64,000 bases of DNA from Cupriavidus basilensis (GCF_000876015.1 NZ_BBQM01000002.1:1-64000); one strand, 5' to 3'; positions 9,252-23,524 are shown, counted from the first letter of the stretch. Made by a program: numbers and translations. Notes: generated by a model from the sequence alone, not told the origin.

Positions 9252-10531
9252 GATGGGGCGGTCTCCTTGTCTTGTCTGCCGGGTCTTGTCTGCAACGGGT
9301 GCGTGGCGGGCGGCGCGTGGCGCGGCTCGGCCAGCAGCGCCTCGAGCGCGAACAGGTTGTCCAGGTTGTGGGCCGGACGCAGCGCGTCCACGTGGGGCAG
9401 GATGGCCTGCACGCCACGCGCGCGCGGCGTGAAGCCGGCGTAGCGCAGCAGCGGGTTGAGCCACAGGATGCGGTGGGCGAAGCGGCGCAGGCGCGCCATT
9501 TCGGTCTCCAGCAGGCCGATGTCCTCGTGGTCCAGGCCGTCCGTGACCAGCAGCACGGTGGCGCGCCCGGACAGCGTGCGGCGCGCCCACTGGCGGTTGA
9601 ACGCGGCCAGCGCGGCGCCGATGCGGGTGCCGCCGGCCCAGTCGCGCACCTGGCCGGCGATGGCCTCGACCGCCTCGTCCGGGTCGCGCTCGCGCAGCGC
9701 GCGCGTGATGTTGGTCAGGCGGGTGCCGAACAGGAACACCGAGAGCCGCTCGCGCGACTGCATCAGCGCGTGGCAGAAGTACAGCACCGCGCGCGAGTAC
9801 TGGCTCATCGAGCCGGAGATGTCGAGCAGCAGCACCAGCGGCGGGCGGCGCTCGGCCTGGCGGCGGAATTTCCAGCGCAGCCATTCGCCCTGCTGGCGCA
9901 CCGCGAGCCTGGCGCTGGCGCGCAGGTCGGCGCGCGGCCCGCTGGCGGCGGCGCGCAGGCGGCGCGTGCGCTCGGTGGCCAGGCGCGCGTGGCGCGCGCG
10001 GATCATGTGCCGCAGCGCGCGCCATTCCTCGGCGCCGAGCGTCTCGAAATCGCGCTGCGCGAGCCGCTCCTGCGCCGAGAAGGTGAGCGGGGCGCCGAAG
10101 CGTTCCCCGGTTTCCTCGTTCTCCTTTTCGCGCCGGGCGGCCCGGGGCGGCTGCCGCGCGGCCAGCGCGTCGGCCAGGCGGTTGCCGCGCCGCGGCGGCG
10201 GCGTGCCCGCGTCCACGCGCGGCAGCAGCAGCGCGCGCAGCTTGCCTTCCCAGTCGGGGTCGCGCCAGAACAGGTCGAAGGCGGCGTCGAACAGGGGCCG
10301 CTGGTCGGGGCCGCCGACCATCAGCGCGGCCATCGCCGCGCGCACTTCGTCGCGCCGGCCGATGTCGACGTATTGCAGCGCGTCCAGCGTATCCGCCGCG
10401 TGCGCCGGCGACAGGCCGAAACCGGCGTCGCGCAGCAGCCGCACGAAGTGCGCGACATTGCGCGCCAGCATGGGCAGGGCGCCGGCGGTGGGCGTGCCGG
10501 CGGGCGTGGCGTCGGGGTGCAGCCTCGGCAT
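9242..10531 (-). CDS. VWA-domain protein, CoxE type
   Basis: A 429-residue protein with an N-terminal helical region and a C-terminal von Willebrand A domain (about residues 230-400). The metal-ion adhesion site is read from LVLLLDISGSMSQYS (DxSxS) and VLLVTDGLDHED. It pairs with the upstream MoxR ATPase. In CO dehydrogenase operons, CoxD and CoxE act as an AAA+/VWA chaperone pair needed to build the copper-containing active site. Whether they do similar work for a form II enzyme is unproven. The gap to coxD is 3 bp. Confidence 0.88.
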   Translation of the reverse strand: MPRLHPDATPAGTPTAGALPMLARNVAHFVRLLRDAGFGLSPAHAADTLDALQYVDIGRRDEVRAAMAALMVGGPDQRPLFDAAFDLFWRDPDWEGKLRALLLPRVDAGTPPPRRGNRLADALAARQPPRAARREKENEETGERFGAPLTFSAQERLAQRDFETLGAEEWRALRHMIRARHARLATERTRRLRAAASGPRADLRASARLAVRQQGEWLRWKFRRQAERRPPLVLLLDISGSMSQYSRAVLYFCHALMQSRERLSVFLFGTRLTNITRALRERDPDEAVEAIAGQVRDWAGGTRIGAALAAFNRQWARRTLSGRATVLLVTDGLDHEDIGLLETEMARLRRFAHRILWLNPLLRYAGFTPRARGVQAILPHVDALRPAHNLDNLFALEALLAEPRHAPPATHPLQTRPGRQDKETAPSWK

Positions 10532-10534
10532 GGC

Positions 10535-11428
<894 letters not shown>

Positions 11429-11490
11429 GGTGTTGGGGGCGCGGAGCGAGGCGGTGGGTTTGCGTGGGCTTGGTGGTGCTGCAGGCGCTG

Positions 11491-11606
11491 GCCCTCTCCC
11501 CCAGCCGCTCTCCCGCGTGCGGGAGAGGGGAGAATACCGACGGTGCCTGCATTGCTGTCGGCGTGCTCCCCTCTCCCACTTGTGGGAGAGGGGTCGGGGG
11601 AGAGGG
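11491..11606. repeat. Inverted pair of palindromic intergenic repeats (copies B1 and B2)
   Basis: B1 (11491-11530) carries arms 11508-11516/11519-11527. B2 (11568-11606) carries perfect 12-bp arms 11568-11579/11582-11593. Each hairpin has a secondary ccctctccccc or gggggagaggg flank, and B1 is close to the reverse complement of B2. This is the layout of a paired REP-type element. It occupies most of the coxM-coxD gap inside the operon and could modulate expression of the downstream genes. Confidence 0.85.
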
Positions 11607-11641
11607 CGGGCGCCCGCCAGTGCGAAAGCGCCCGCGCGGCC

Positions 11642-12442
11642 TCAGCCGCCGCCGGCCTGCTCCACCGCCCGCGCCGCCAGCACCGGGATCAGGTGCGCGC
11701 GGTACTCGGCCGACGCATGCAGGTCGGCGTTCAGCCGGCCCGCGTCCACCGTGACCGCGCGCGCCGCTGCCGGCGTGAAGCTGGCCGACAGCGCCTGCTC
11801 CAGCGGCGCGCAGCGGAACACGCTGTCGGCCGCGCCGGTGACGGCCACGCGCACCGCGTTGCCGAAGCGCGCCACCATCACGCCGACCAGCGCGAAGCGC
11901 GAGGCCGGGTTGCGGAACTTGACGTAGGCGGCCTGCCCGGGGACGCGGAAGCGCACGGCGGCGATCAGCTCGTCGGGCTCCAGCGCCGTCTCGTAGAGGC
12001 CCTTGAAGAAGTTGTCGGCGGCGATGTTGCGGCGGTCGGTCACCACCGTGGCGTCGAGCGCGAGCACCGCGGCCGGGTAGCACGCGGCGGGGTCGTCGTT
12101 GGCCAGCGAGCCGCCGAGCGTGCCCATCGCGCGCACCTGGCGGTCGCCGATGCCGCCGGCCAGCGCGGCCAGCGCGGGAATCGCCCTGGCCACTTCCGCG
12201 CTGGCGGCGACGTCGGCGTGGCGCGCGGCCGCGCCGATCACCAGCTCGCCGTTGTCCATGCGGATGTCGGCCATGCCGGCGATGCGCGACACGTCGATCA
12301 GCGCCGACGGCGCCGCCAGCCGCAGCTTCATCGCGGCCAGCAGGCTCTGGCCGCCGCCGAGGAACTTGGCGTCGGGGTCGCGCTTGAGCGCGGCCACCGC
12401 GGTCCTGGCATCCGCGGCGCGTTCGAAATGGAATGCGTACAT
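11642..12442 (-). CDS. Molybdenum hydroxylase FAD-binding medium subunit (CoxM family)
   Basis: A 266-residue FAD-binding PCMH/CO-dehydrogenase flavoprotein-type subunit. Conserved FAD loops are KFLGGGQSLLAAMKLR (about residues 26-41) and GTLGGSLANDDPAACYPA (about 107-124). It passes electrons from the Fe-S subunit to the external acceptor. The ATG at 12442 follows a strong ggaggcagacc ribosome site. It is 14 bp after coxL in the operon. Confidence 0.92.
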   Translation of the reverse strand: MYAFHFERAADARTAVAALKRDPDAKFLGGGQSLLAAMKLRLAAPSALIDVSRIAGMADIRMDNGELVIGAAARHADVAASAEVARAIPALAALAGGIGDRQVRAMGTLGGSLANDDPAACYPAAVLALDATVVTDRRNIAADNFFKGLYETALEPDELIAAVRFRVPGQAAYVKFRNPASRFALVGVMVARFGNAVRVAVTGAADSVFRCAPLEQALSASFTPAAARAVTVDAGRLNADLHASAEYRAHLIPVLAARAVEQAGGG

Positions 12443-12456
12443 GGTCTGCCTCCGGT

Positions 12457-14850
<2,394 letters not shown>

Positions 14851-14861
14851 GGCGGGTCCCC

Positions 14862-15353
<492 letters not shown>

Positions 15354-15771
15354 GCTTGTCTCCATGTGGGTGGACACGTGCATGACCAGAGCCGCGAATC
15401 CCGACATGCTGCGCGGGACTGGCCACGACGCGTTACTGCCGTTTGGTGATGTTGCTGCTGACGGCTATTTCGTGATGTTGGTACTGCGGTGCTGCGGCTG
15501 CCTGTTGACGCTGCTGGTTGACGCTGTCCGCCGCGGCTGCCGGCCGATGCGGCCTGTCGCGATTCGCCGCAATCCGCGCCGCCGGTAAGATGCGTGCGGA
15601 CGACGGCTGCTGGCGACCGCTGCGGACGACCCATGCAGACAACGCATGCGCGCGAACGTTTGCCCGCGGCCGGCTCTAACAGTTAATCACAAATCACCGG
15701 CGCCTGCCATGCGGGTTGCCCCCCTGGGGCGGCCCGCGCGGCGGCGCGGAACCACAGGACCACTTTTGCCA
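15354..15771. other. Intergenic region between divergent coxS and the YqaA-family gene
   Basis: A 418-bp spacer between divergent genes. The middle (about 15480-15540) is rich in ctg/gttgac-like short repeats. I found no convincing sigma-70 promoter, operator palindrome or RNA gene. A GG-N10-GC arrangement near 15419-15432 on the minus strand is too weak to call a sigma-54 site. Confidence 0.4.
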
Positions 15772-16350
15772 ATGGAAGGCTTCATCGACTGGCTGTTCGG
15801 CACCATCGCCCTGCCCAAGGTGGGGCTGCCGGCGATCTTCGTGGTCAGCCTGGTGTCGGCCACGCTGCTGCCGCTCGGTTCGGAGCCGGCGGTGTTCGGC
15901 TACATCAAGCTCAACCCGCACATGTTCTGGCCGGCCATCGCCGTGGCCACGCTCGGCAACACCGCCGGCGGCGCCATCGACTGGTGGCTCGGCTACGCCG
16001 CCAAGCTGGCGCTGGTGCGCTACCGCAGGCGCCGCCAGCAGCGCGCGCACGAGCAGGAGCACGCCGGGCACCGGCTCCATCCGCGCCACGCGCGCAAGCC
16101 GGCGCTGGACCAGCGCTATTTCCGCTGGATGCGCCGGCTCGGGCCGCCGACCCTGCTGGCGTCGTGGCTGCCGGCCATTGGTGATCCTTTGTGCACTTTA
16201 GCGGGGTGGCTGCGGCTGCCGTTCGGGCCCAGCCTGGTTTACATGGCGATCGGCAAGTTTCTGCGCTACCTTGCCATGACCGTCGCGCTGCTGACGGTGC
16301 CGGACAGCTTCTGGCACGGTATTGGTGCGGGCCTGCGCAGCCTGTTCTAG
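15772..16350 (+). CDS. YqaA-family (SNARE-associated/DedA-like) inner-membrane protein
   Basis: A 192-residue membrane protein. The N-terminal half has hydrophobic segments at about residues 8-35 and 40-75, with the family-type PLGSEP motif and ATLGNTAGG. A long basic hydrophilic stretch (about 85-125) follows, then LGPPTLLASWLPAIGDPL and two more hydrophobic segments. DedA/YqaA proteins are proposed lipid or small-molecule transporters; no specific substrate can be read here. The ATG at 15772 (MEGFIDWL) was preferred over the longer 15646 frame because homology-like sequence begins there. Confidence 0.85.
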   Translation: MEGFIDWLFGTIALPKVGLPAIFVVSLVSATLLPLGSEPAVFGYIKLNPHMFWPAIAVATLGNTAGGAIDWWLGYAAKLALVRYRRRRQQRAHEQEHAGHRLHPRHARKPALDQRYFRWMRRLGPPTLLASWLPAIGDPLCTLAGWLRLPFGPSLVYMAIGKFLRYLAMTVALLTVPDSFWHGIGAGLRSLF

Positions 16351-16452
16351 CGCGCGCCGGCCGGGCGGCGGCCGCCAGGCGAGGCCCGGCGGGGGTTCCA
16401 GGGGGGTATTCCATTCCCGCATGCTGCGGTGCGGCGAAAGCAGGCGTTGAAG

Positions 16453-16458
16453 TACAAT
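16453..16458 (+). promoter_or_regulatory. Possible -10 element upstream of the FAD/Fe-S dehydrogenase
   Basis: TACAAT lies 60 bp before the start codon in a locally AT-richer stretch. No good -35 element stands at the right distance, so this is only a tentative promoter. Confidence 0.3.
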
Positions 16459-16518
16459 TGCCCTTTAAAGACGATCCGGCGCACCGTCCCCGTGCGCTAC
16501 AGGTAGCGGTCCCTCCCC

Positions 16519-19500
16519 ATGAACGCCCCACTCGTGCTCGATGCCAAACTCGCCGCGCAGGATGCCCAGCCGCGCCTGCGTGAGATCCCCTATAACTACA
16601 CGTCTTTCTCGGACCGCGAGATCGTCATCCGGCTGCTGGGCGAGGAAGCCTGGCGCATCCTGCACGAGCTGCGCGGCGAGCGCCGCACCGGCCGCTCGGC
16701 GCGCATGCTGTACGAAGTGCTGGGCGACATCTGGGTGGTGCGCCGCAATCCCTACCTGCAGGACGACCTGCTCGAGAATCCCAAGCGCCGCCAGATGCTG
16801 GTGAGCGCGCTGCACCACCGCCTGTCCGAGGTGGAGAAGCGCAGCGCCGCCGACCGCGCCGAGCACGCCGAGCCGGCCGCCGAGGACCGCTCCCACCGCG
16901 TCGAGCAGCTGGTCAGCTTCGCCAAGCAGGCCATCGAGGACTTCAAGCAGGAGTTCGCCGACGCCTACGAGCTGCGCAAGCGCACCCAGCGCGTGCTGGG
17001 CCGCGTCACGCAGAAGGACAACATCAAGTTCGACGGCCTGTCGCGCGTCTCGCACGTGACCGACGCCACCGACTGGCGCGTGGAATACCCGTTCGTGGTG
17101 CTCACGCCGGACACCGAGGAAGAGATCGCCGGCATGGTCAAGGGCTGCTTCGAGCTGGGCCTGACCATCATCCCGCGCGGCGGCGGCACCGGCTACACCG
17201 GCGGCGCCGTGCCGCTCACGCCGATGAGCGCGGTCATCAACACCGAGAAGCTGGAGCAGCTCGGGCCGGTCGAGCAGAGCGACCTGCCGGGCGTGGCGCG
17301 CAAGGTCGCCACCATCTTCTCCGGCGCCGGCGTGGTGACGCGCCGCGTGGCCGACGCGGCCGACCGCGCCGGGCTGGTGTTCGCGGTCGACCCGACCTCG
17401 ATCGACGCCTCGTGCATCGGCGGCAACGTGGCCATGAACGCCGGCGGCAAGAAGGCCGTGCTGTGGGGCACCGCGCTGGACAACCTGGCGTGGTGGCGCA
17501 TGGTGGACCCGGAAGGCAACTGGCTCGAAGTCACCCGGCTGGACCACAACCTGGGCAAGATCCACGACGTGCCGGTGGCTTCGTTCGAGTTGAAGTGGTC
17601 GGACGGCAGCCGCGGCCCCGGCGAGAAGGTGCTGCGCACCGAGACGCTCGCCATCGAGGGCCGCAAGTTCCGCAAGGAAGGCCTGGGCAAGGACGTCACC
17701 GACAAGTTCCTGGCCGGCCTGCCCGGCATCCAGAAGGAAGGCTGCGACGGCATCATCACCAGCGCGCGCTGGATCCTGCACCGCATGCCGGCGCACGTGC
17801 GCACCGTGTGCCTGGAGTTCTTCGGCCAGGCGCGCGACGCGATTCCGAGCATCGTCGAGATCAAGGACTACCTGGACGTGGAGTCGCGCACGCCGGGCGG
17901 CGCCGTGCTGGCCGGCCTGGAGCATCTGGACGAGCGCTACCTGCGCGCGGTCGGCTACGCCACCAAGAGCAAGCGCAACGCCTTCCCGAAGATGGTGCTG
18001 ATCGGCGACATCGTCGGCGACGACCAGGACGCGGTGGCGCGCGCCACCTCGGAAGTCATCCGCATGGCCAACGGCAAGAGCGGCGAAGGCTTCGTCGCGG
18101 TCAGCCCCGAGGCGCGCAAGAAATTCTGGCTGGACCGCTCGCGCACCGCCGCGATCGCCAGGCACACCAACGCCTTCAAGATCAACGAAGACGTGGTGAT
18201 CCCGCTGCCGCGCATGGGCGAGTACACCGACGGCATCGAGCGCATCAACATCGAGCTGTCGATCAAGAACAAGCTCAAGCTGACCGACGCGCTGGAAGCG
18301 TTCTTCGCGCGCGGCAACCTGCCGCTGGGCCGCAGCGACGACGCCAACGAGATTCCCAGTGCCGAGCTGCTGGAAGACCGCGTGCAGCACGCGCTGCAGC
18401 TGCTGCGCGAGATCCGCTCGCGCTGGATCTACCTGCAGGACCACCTCGACACGCCGCTGGCCAGCGCGCGCGCCGCGCTGATCGGCCACGGCCTGGGCCT
18501 GCTCGGCCAGGCCTTCGAGGCGCGCCTGGCGCAGCAGCCGGACGCCACCGTGTTCCACCTGCTGCAGGACCGCACCATCCGCGTGTCGTGGAAGAACGAG
18601 CTGCGCGCCGAGCTGCGCAACATCTTCAACGGCGGCGAGTTCAAGCCGATCCTGGACGAGGCGCAGAAGATCCACAAGCAGGTGCTGCGCGGGCGCGTCT
18701 TCGTGGCGCTGCACATGCACGCCGGCGACGGCAACGTGCACACCAACATCCCGGTCAACTCCGACGACTACGACATGCTGCAGGACGCCCACCGCGCGGT
18801 GGCCCGCATCATGGCGCTGGCGCGCTCGCTCGACGGCGTGATCTCCGGCGAGCACGGCATCGGCATCACCAAGCTGGAATTCCTGACCGAGGACGAGATC
18901 GGCGAGTTCCGCCAGTACAAGCAGCGCGTGGACCCGCAGGGCCGCTTCAACAAGGGCAAGCTGCTGCCCGGCGCGGACCTGCGCAATGCGTACACGCCGT
19001 CGTTCGGGCTGATGGGGCACGAGTCCATCATCATGCAGCAGAGCGACATCGGCGCCATCGCCGACAGCGTCAAGGACTGCCTGCGCTGCGGCAAGTGCAA
19101 GCCGGTGTGCGCCACCCACGTGCCGCGCGCCAACCTGCTGTACAGCCCGCGCAACAAGATCCTGGCGACCTCGCTGCTGGTGGAGGCGTTCCTGTACGAG
19201 GAGCAGACCCGGCGCGGCATCTCGATCAAGCACTGGGACGAGTTCTCCGACGTGGCCGACCACTGCACGGTGTGCCACAAGTGCGTGACGCCGTGCCCGG
19301 TCAAGATCGACTTCGGCGACGTGTCGATGAACATGCGCAACCTGCTGCGCAAGATGGGGCAGAAGAAGTTCAACCCCGGCACCGCGGCGTCGATGTTCTT
19401 CCTCAACGCCACCAGCCCGCAGACCATCAACATGACCCGCAAGGTCATGATCGGCTGGGGCTACAAGGCGCAGCGCCTGGGCCACGACGTGCTCAGGAAG

Positions 19501-20493
19501 CTGGCGAAGAAGCAGACCGCGCACCCGCCCGCCACGGTGGGCCGCGCGCCGGTGCAGGAGCAGGTGATCCACTTCATCAACAAGAAGATGCCGGGCAACC
19601 TGCCCAAGAAGACCGCGCGCGCGCTGCTCGACATCGAGGACAACGAGATCGTGCCGATCATCCGCGACCCGAAGCGGACCTCGCCCGAGACCGAGGCGGT
19701 GTTCTACTTCCCGGGCTGCGGCTCCGAGCGGCTGTTCTCGCAGGTCGGCCTGGCCACGCAGGCCATGCTGTGGCACGTGGGCGTGCAGACCGTGCTGCCG
19801 CCGGGCTACCTGTGCTGCGGTTATCCGCAGCGCGGCAACGGCCAGTTCGACAAGGCCGAGAAGATCGTCACCGACAACCGCGTGCTGTTCCACCGCGTGG
19901 CCAACACGCTCAACTACCTCGACATCAAGACCGTGGTGGTGAGCTGCGGCACCTGCTACGACCAGCTGGCCGGCTATGAATTCGACAAGATCTTCCCGGG
20001 CTGCCGCATCATCGACATCCACGAATACCTGCTGGAGAAGGGCGTCAAGCTCGAAGGCGTGACCGGCACGCGCTACATGTACCACGACCCGTGCCACACG
20101 CCGATCAAGACGATGGACCCGACCAAGCTCGTCAACGCGCTGATGGGCGGCAACGAGGGCGGCGGCAAGATCGAGAAGAACGAGCGCTGCTGCGGCGAGT
20201 CGGGCACGCTGGCGGTGAGCCGCCCGGACGTCTCCACGCAGATCCGCTTCCGCAAGGAAGAGGAGATGACCCGGGGCGCGGACAAGCTGCGCGCCGACGG
20301 CTTCGGCGGCGACGTCAAGATCCTGACCAGCTGCCCGTCGTGCCTGCAGGGCTTGTCGCGCTACAAGGAAGACGCCACGGTGCAGGCCGACTACATCGTG
20401 GTCGAGATGGCCAGGCACCTGCTGGGCCAGGACTGGATGCCCGAGTACGTGGCCCGCGCCAACGCCGGCGGCATCGAGCGGGTGCTGGTGTGA
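16519..20493 (+). CDS. Large FAD-linked oxidase/4Fe-4S dehydrogenase with N-terminal DUF3683 (D-2-hydroxyacid dehydrogenase type)
   Basis: A 1324-residue multi-domain protein. An N-terminal ~150 residues correspond to the DUF3683 region. The FAD-binding PCMH domain has [11 protein letters not shown] near residue 220, and an FAD-oxidase C-terminal domain includes [15 protein letters not shown] near 735. A ferredoxin region has two CxxCxxC-type motifs at about 854 ([11 protein letters not shown]) and 916 ([12 protein letters not shown]). Two GlpC/HdrD-type Cys-rich domains follow (CCGYP near 1099; RCCGESG near 1226). The build resembles GlcD plus GlcF fused, so oxidation of D-lactate or another D-2-hydroxy acid with transfer to quinone is likely. 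The substrate is not determined. Confidence 0.9.
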   Translation: MNAPLVLDAKLAAQDAQPRLREIPYNYTSFSDREIVIRLLGEEAWRILHELRGERRTGRSARMLYEVLGDIWVVRRNPYLQDDLLENPKRRQMLVSALHHRLSEVEKRSAADRAEHAEPAAEDRSHRVEQLVSFAKQAIEDFKQEFADAYELRKRTQRVLGRVTQKDNIKFDGLSRVSHVTDATDWRVEYPFVVLTPDTEEEIAGMVKGCFELGLTIIPRGGGTGYTGGAVPLTPMSAVINTEKLEQLGPVEQSDLPGVARKVATIFSGAGVVTRRVADAADRAGLVFAVDPTSIDASCIGGNVAMNAGGKKAVLWGTALDNLAWWRMVDPEGNWLEVTRLDHNLGKIHDVPVASFELKWSDGSRGPGEKVLRTETLAIEGRKFRKEGLGKDVTDKFLAGLPGIQKEGCDGIITSARWILHRMPAHVRTVCLEFFGQARDAIPSIVEIKDYLDVESRTPGGAVLAGLEHLDERYLRAVGYATKSKRNAFPKMVLIGDIVGDDQDAVARATSEVIRMANGKSGEGFVAVSPEARKKFWLDRSRTAAIARHTNAFKINEDVVIPLPRMGEYTDGIERINIELSIKNKLKLTDALEAFFARGNLPLGRSDDANEIPSAELLEDRVQHALQLLREIRSRWIYLQDHLDTPLASARAALIGHGLGLLGQAFEARLAQQPDATVFHLLQDRTIRVSWKNELRAELRNIFNGGEFKPILDEAQKIHKQVLRGRVFVALHMHAGDGNVHTNIPVNSDDYDMLQDAHRAVARIMALARSLDGVISGEHGIGITKLEFLTEDEIGEFRQYKQRVDPQGRFNKGKLLPGADLRNAYTPSFGLMGHESIIMQQSDIGAIADSVKDCLRCGKCKPVCATHVPRANLLYSPRNKILATSLLVEAFLYEEQTRRGISIKHWDEFSDVADHCTVCHKCVTPCPVKIDFGDVSMNMRNLLRKMGQKKFNPGTAASMFFLNATSPQTINMTRKVMIGWGYKAQRLGHDVLRKLAKKQTAHPPATVGRAPVQEQVIHFINKKMPGNLPKKTARALLDIEDNEIVPIIRDPKRTSPETEAVFYFPGCGSERLFSQVGLATQAMLWHVGVQTVLPPGYLCCGYPQRGNGQFDKAEKIVTDNRVLFHRVANTLNYLDIKTVVVSCGTCYDQLAGYEFDKIFPGCRIIDIHEYLLEKGVKLEGVTGTRYMYHDPCHTPIKTMDPTKLVNALMGGNEGGGKIEKNERCCGESGTLAVSRPDVSTQIRFRKEEEMTRGADKLRADGFGGDVKILTSCPSCLQGLSRYKEDATVQADYIVVEMARHLLGQDWMPEYVARANAGGIERVLV

Positions 20494-20535
20494 TGGCGGC
20501 GAGCGCCGCGGGCGCCGGCAGGCGGTCGGTTCGCG

Positions 20536-20560
20536 CCCCTCTCCCGCGGCGGGAGAAGGG
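20536..20560. repeat. Palindromic intergenic repeat, copy C
   Basis: ctcccgc at 20541-20547 pairs with gcgggag at 20549-20555, with partly matching cccct/aaggg extensions. It belongs to the ctctccc/gggagag family and lies in the 100-bp gap before the HIT gene. Confidence 0.7.
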
Positions 20561-20593
20561 AGCAAGACGCCGGCATCGCGGAGGCATCGCGGC

Positions 20594-21028
20594 ATGAGCA
20601 TCGTCCCCGACTGCCCCCTCTGCGAAACCGACGGCGGCGAGCTGGCCTGGCGCGGCGAGCGCGCCCGCATCATCCTGGTCGAGCACGCGCGCTTCCCCGG
20701 CTTCTGCCGCGTGGTCTGGAACGGCCACGTGGCCGAGCAGACCGACCTGCCCGACGACGACCAGGCCTGGCTGATGCGGCTGGTGGCGCGCGTCGAGCGC
20801 GTCGTGCGCGAGGTGATGACGCCCGACAAGGTCAACCTCGCCGCCTTCGGCAACATGGTGCCGCACCTGCACTGGCATGTCATTCCGCGCTATCGCTGGG
20901 ACACGCATTTCCCGGAAGCCGTGTGGGCCGCGCCGCAGCGCGAGGCCGACGCGGCGCGGGTGGCGGAACTGGCGTCGCGGCTGCCGGTGCTGCGCGACGC
21001 GCTGGCGCACATCGGGGAGATGGGCTAG
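20594..21028 (+). CDS. HIT-family protein
   Basis: A 144-residue histidine-triad protein. The nucleotide-binding and catalytic motif HLHWHVIPR runs from residue 91 to 99, with HLHWH in place of HxHxH and the next position Ile rather than His. Members hydrolyse nucleoside phosphoramidates or dinucleoside polyphosphates. PDCPLC near the N-terminus could contribute a metal-binding Cys pair. It sits between the large dehydrogenase and the ABC gene with no obvious functional link. Confidence 0.9.
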   Translation: MSIVPDCPLCETDGGELAWRGERARIILVEHARFPGFCRVVWNGHVAEQTDLPDDDQAWLMRLVARVERVVREVMTPDKVNLAAFGNMVPHLHWHVIPRYRWDTHFPEAVWAAPQREADAARVAELASRLPVLRDALAHIGEMG

Positions 21029-21164
21029 GCGTGTCCACGCCATGCCGGCGCGCCGCGTTGTAGTGGCTGGGGAACCCGGCACGCGCTGCCGGCTTCTAAG
21101 AGGCTAATATCTTCCACGAGCGCAGGCCGACGGCCGTGCGTGACCTGCTTGCGCGAAAGGTGCC

Positions 21165-23057
21165 ATGTCCACACCGACTTCCGTTACCGTACCCGGCCCG
21201 GCCGTGCCGGCCCGTGCCCTCAAGATCCAGAGCCGCCTGCGCGTGGCCGAGACCTGGGCGCTGATCAAGCCCTACTGGAAGTCCGAGGACCGCAAGGCCG
21301 GGCTCGGGCTGCTGGCCTTCGTGGTGGCGCTCAATCTCGGCATCGTCTACATCAACGTGCTGCTCAACGAGTGGAACCGGGTGTTCTACAACGCGCTGGA
21401 GCAGCATGACTACACCTCCTTCAAGGCGCTGCTGATCCGCTTTTCGTGGATCGCCGGCTTCTTCATCGTGGCGGCCATCTCGCGGCAGTACTACACCATG
21501 ATGCTGCAGATGCGCTGGCGCACCTGGATGACCGGCCAGTTCATGGACCACTGGCTCAGCCACCAGGCCTACTACCGCATCGAGCAGACCCACGCCACCG
21601 ACAACCCCGACCAGCGGCTGGCCGACGACCTGCGCTCGTTTACCGACGGCGCGCTGTCGCTCTCGCTCGGGCTGCTCAATTCGGTGGTCACGCTGCTGTC
21701 CTTCGTCGGCATCCTGTGGGCGGTGTCGGGGCCGATCAGCTTCGCGCTGGGCGGCACCACGCTCACCATTCCTGGCTACATGGTGTGGTTCGCGGTCGGC
21801 TACGCGGTGATCGGCTCGCTGATCGCCCACATGGTGGGGCGCCCGCTGATCGGCCTGAACTTCCAGCAGGAGCAGTACGAGGCGGATTTCCGCTTCACGC
21901 TGGTGCGCCTGCGCGAGAACAGCGAGCCGGTGGCGCTGTACCGCGGCGAGCCGACCGAGCAGGCCGGCCTGCGCTCGCGCTTCGACCGCATCCGCGCCAA
22001 CTGGAACCAGCTGATGCGCTATACGCGGCGGCTGACCTTCGTCAATTCCGGCTACAGCCAGTTCGCCATCATCTTCCCGCTGATCGTGGCGGCGCCGCGC
22101 TACTTCGCCGGCAAGATGACGCTGGGCGGACTGATGCAGATGAGCTCCGCGTTCGGCCAGGTGCAGGGCGCGCTGTCGTGGTTCGTCGACAGCTATGCCA
22201 CGCTGGTGGGCTGGAAGGCCGCGGCCAACCGGCTGATCGACTTCGGCGACGCCATCCGCGTGGCCGAGCGCCAGGACCGGGAGCACACCGGCGTGCGCGA
22301 CATCGAGGTGGACCAGGCCGACGGCGCGGCCATCCGCATCGACACGCTGGCGCTGGCGCTGCCGGTGCGCACCGGCAACCGCGGCGAGATCCGGCAGCGC
22401 CCGCTGGTGGCGCCGTTCTCGCTGCAGATCGCGCCGGGCGAGCGCTGGCTGGTGAGCGGCCCGTCCGGCTGCGGCAAGAGCGTGCTGTTCCGCGCGCTGG
22501 CCGGCATCTGGCCCTACGGCAGCGGCACGGTGTCGATGCCGCGCGCGGCGCGCATGCTGTTCCTGCCCCAGCGCAGCTACCTGCCGATCGGCTCGCTGGC
22601 CGACGCGCTGGCCTATCCCGACGCGGGCACCCTGCACAGCACCGAGGCGCTGCAGCGGGTGCTGGTGCAGGCCCGGCTCGGCGCGCTGACCGGGCAACTG
22701 GACGTGTTCGACAACTGGTCGCTGCGGCTGTCGCCGGGCGAGCAGCAGCGGCTGGCGTTCGCGCGCGCGCTGCTGCAGAAGCCCGACTACCTGTTCCTCG
22801 ACGAGGCCACCAGCGCGCTCGACGAGGAAACCGAGGAAGCCATGTACCGCCTGATGGTGGAGTCGCTGCCCGGCGCGGCCATCGTCAGCATCGCCCACCG
22901 CAGCACGGTGGCGGCCTTCCACGGCCGCCGCCTGCGCTACGTGGCCGCCGACGGCGCGCACTGGGAGGCGGAGCCGGACGGGCGGGGGGCGCAAAGCGGG
23001 CAAAGTGGGCAAGCAGAGGCGGCTGCGGTAAGCTATCGGGTCGTACACGAAGCGTGA
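21165..23057 (+). CDS. ABC transporter ATP-binding/permease protein, SbmA/BacA-like (YddA family)
   Basis: A 630-residue half-transporter with fused domains. The N-terminal ABC_membrane_2 domain (about residues 35-350) has several membrane helices and the motif FYNALEQHD. The C-terminal ATPase has Walker A GPSGCGKS near 432, signature LSPGEQQR near 522 and Walker [13 protein letters not shown] near 543. Relatives include BacA/SbmA, which import peptides, and mycobacterial vitamin B12 importers; the substrate here is open. Its C-terminal ~25 residues are a Gly/Gln/Ala-rich tail. Confidence 0.9.
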   Translation: MSTPTSVTVPGPAVPARALKIQSRLRVAETWALIKPYWKSEDRKAGLGLLAFVVALNLGIVYINVLLNEWNRVFYNALEQHDYTSFKALLIRFSWIAGFFIVAAISRQYYTMMLQMRWRTWMTGQFMDHWLSHQAYYRIEQTHATDNPDQRLADDLRSFTDGALSLSLGLLNSVVTLLSFVGILWAVSGPISFALGGTTLTIPGYMVWFAVGYAVIGSLIAHMVGRPLIGLNFQQEQYEADFRFTLVRLRENSEPVALYRGEPTEQAGLRSRFDRIRANWNQLMRYTRRLTFVNSGYSQFAIIFPLIVAAPRYFAGKMTLGGLMQMSSAFGQVQGALSWFVDSYATLVGWKAAANRLIDFGDAIRVAERQDREHTGVRDIEVDQADGAAIRIDTLALALPVRTGNRGEIRQRPLVAPFSLQIAPGERWLVSGPSGCGKSVLFRALAGIWPYGSGTVSMPRAARMLFLPQRSYLPIGSLADALAYPDAGTLHSTEALQRVLVQARLGALTGQLDVFDNWSLRLSPGEQQRLAFARALLQKPDYLFLDEATSALDEETEEAMYRLMVESLPGAAIVSIAHRSTVAAFHGRRLRYVAADGAHWEAEPDGRGAQSGQSGQAEAAAVSYRVVHEA

Positions 23058-23110
23058 AGGCGGGTGTGGCCGCGGCCTGCGGCGTCCCCGCTGCCGCGCG
23101 CACCCATCAC

Positions 23111-23524
23111 ATGGCAGGCCTCGAAAAAGATACTCCCCATCCCACCGCCCTCACCGTGCACACCCAGTCGCGCGTGCTGGAGGTGGGCTTCGACAACGGC
23201 GCCAGCTTCCGGCTGCCCTTCGAATACCTGCGCGTCAACTCGCCCTCGGCCGAGGTGCAGGGCCACGGCCCCGGGCAGGAAGTGCTGCAGACCGGCAAGC
23301 GCGAGGTCGCCATCGCGGCGGTCGAGCAGGTCGGCAACTACGCCATCCTGATCCGGTTTTCCGACGGGCACGACACCGGCATCTATTCGTGGGAACTGCT
23401 GTACCGCCTCGGCGCCGAGCAGGACGCCATCTGGCAGGCCTACCTGAAGCGGCTGGAGGCGGCCGGGATCGACCGCGACGCCCCGATGCCCGCCGCCGGC
23501 GGCCACGCCTGCGGCAACCATTGA
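23111..23524 (+). CDS. DUF971 protein (gamma-butyrobetaine hydroxylase N-terminal-like)
   Basis: A 137-residue protein matching the DUF971/GBBH-like N-terminal domain (LPFEYLRVNSPSAEVQGHG, then FSDGHDTGIYSWELLYRLG). Some stand-alone DUF971 proteins have been linked to Fe-S cluster handling, but no function is firm. It ends in a short His/Cys-containing tail (GGHACGNH) that could bind metal. It lies just upstream of ubiE. The ATG at 23111 was chosen because the family sequence begins directly after it. Confidence 0.85.
   Translation: MAGLEKDTPHPTALTVHTQSRVLEVGFDNGASFRLPFEYLRVNSPSAEVQGHGPGQEVLQTGKREVAIAAVEQVGNYAILIRFSDGHDTGIYSWELLYRLGAEQDAIWQAYLKRLEAAGIDRDAPMPAAGGHACGNH

Noticed and set aside
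11429..11641. CRISPR array
   Set aside because: The repeats are an inverted pair of hairpins, not direct repeats with unique spacers, and no cas gene is near.
16465..20883. A 1472-codon open frame on the minus strand
   Set aside because: It is antisense to the FAD/Fe-S dehydrogenase and shows a shadow-type composition.
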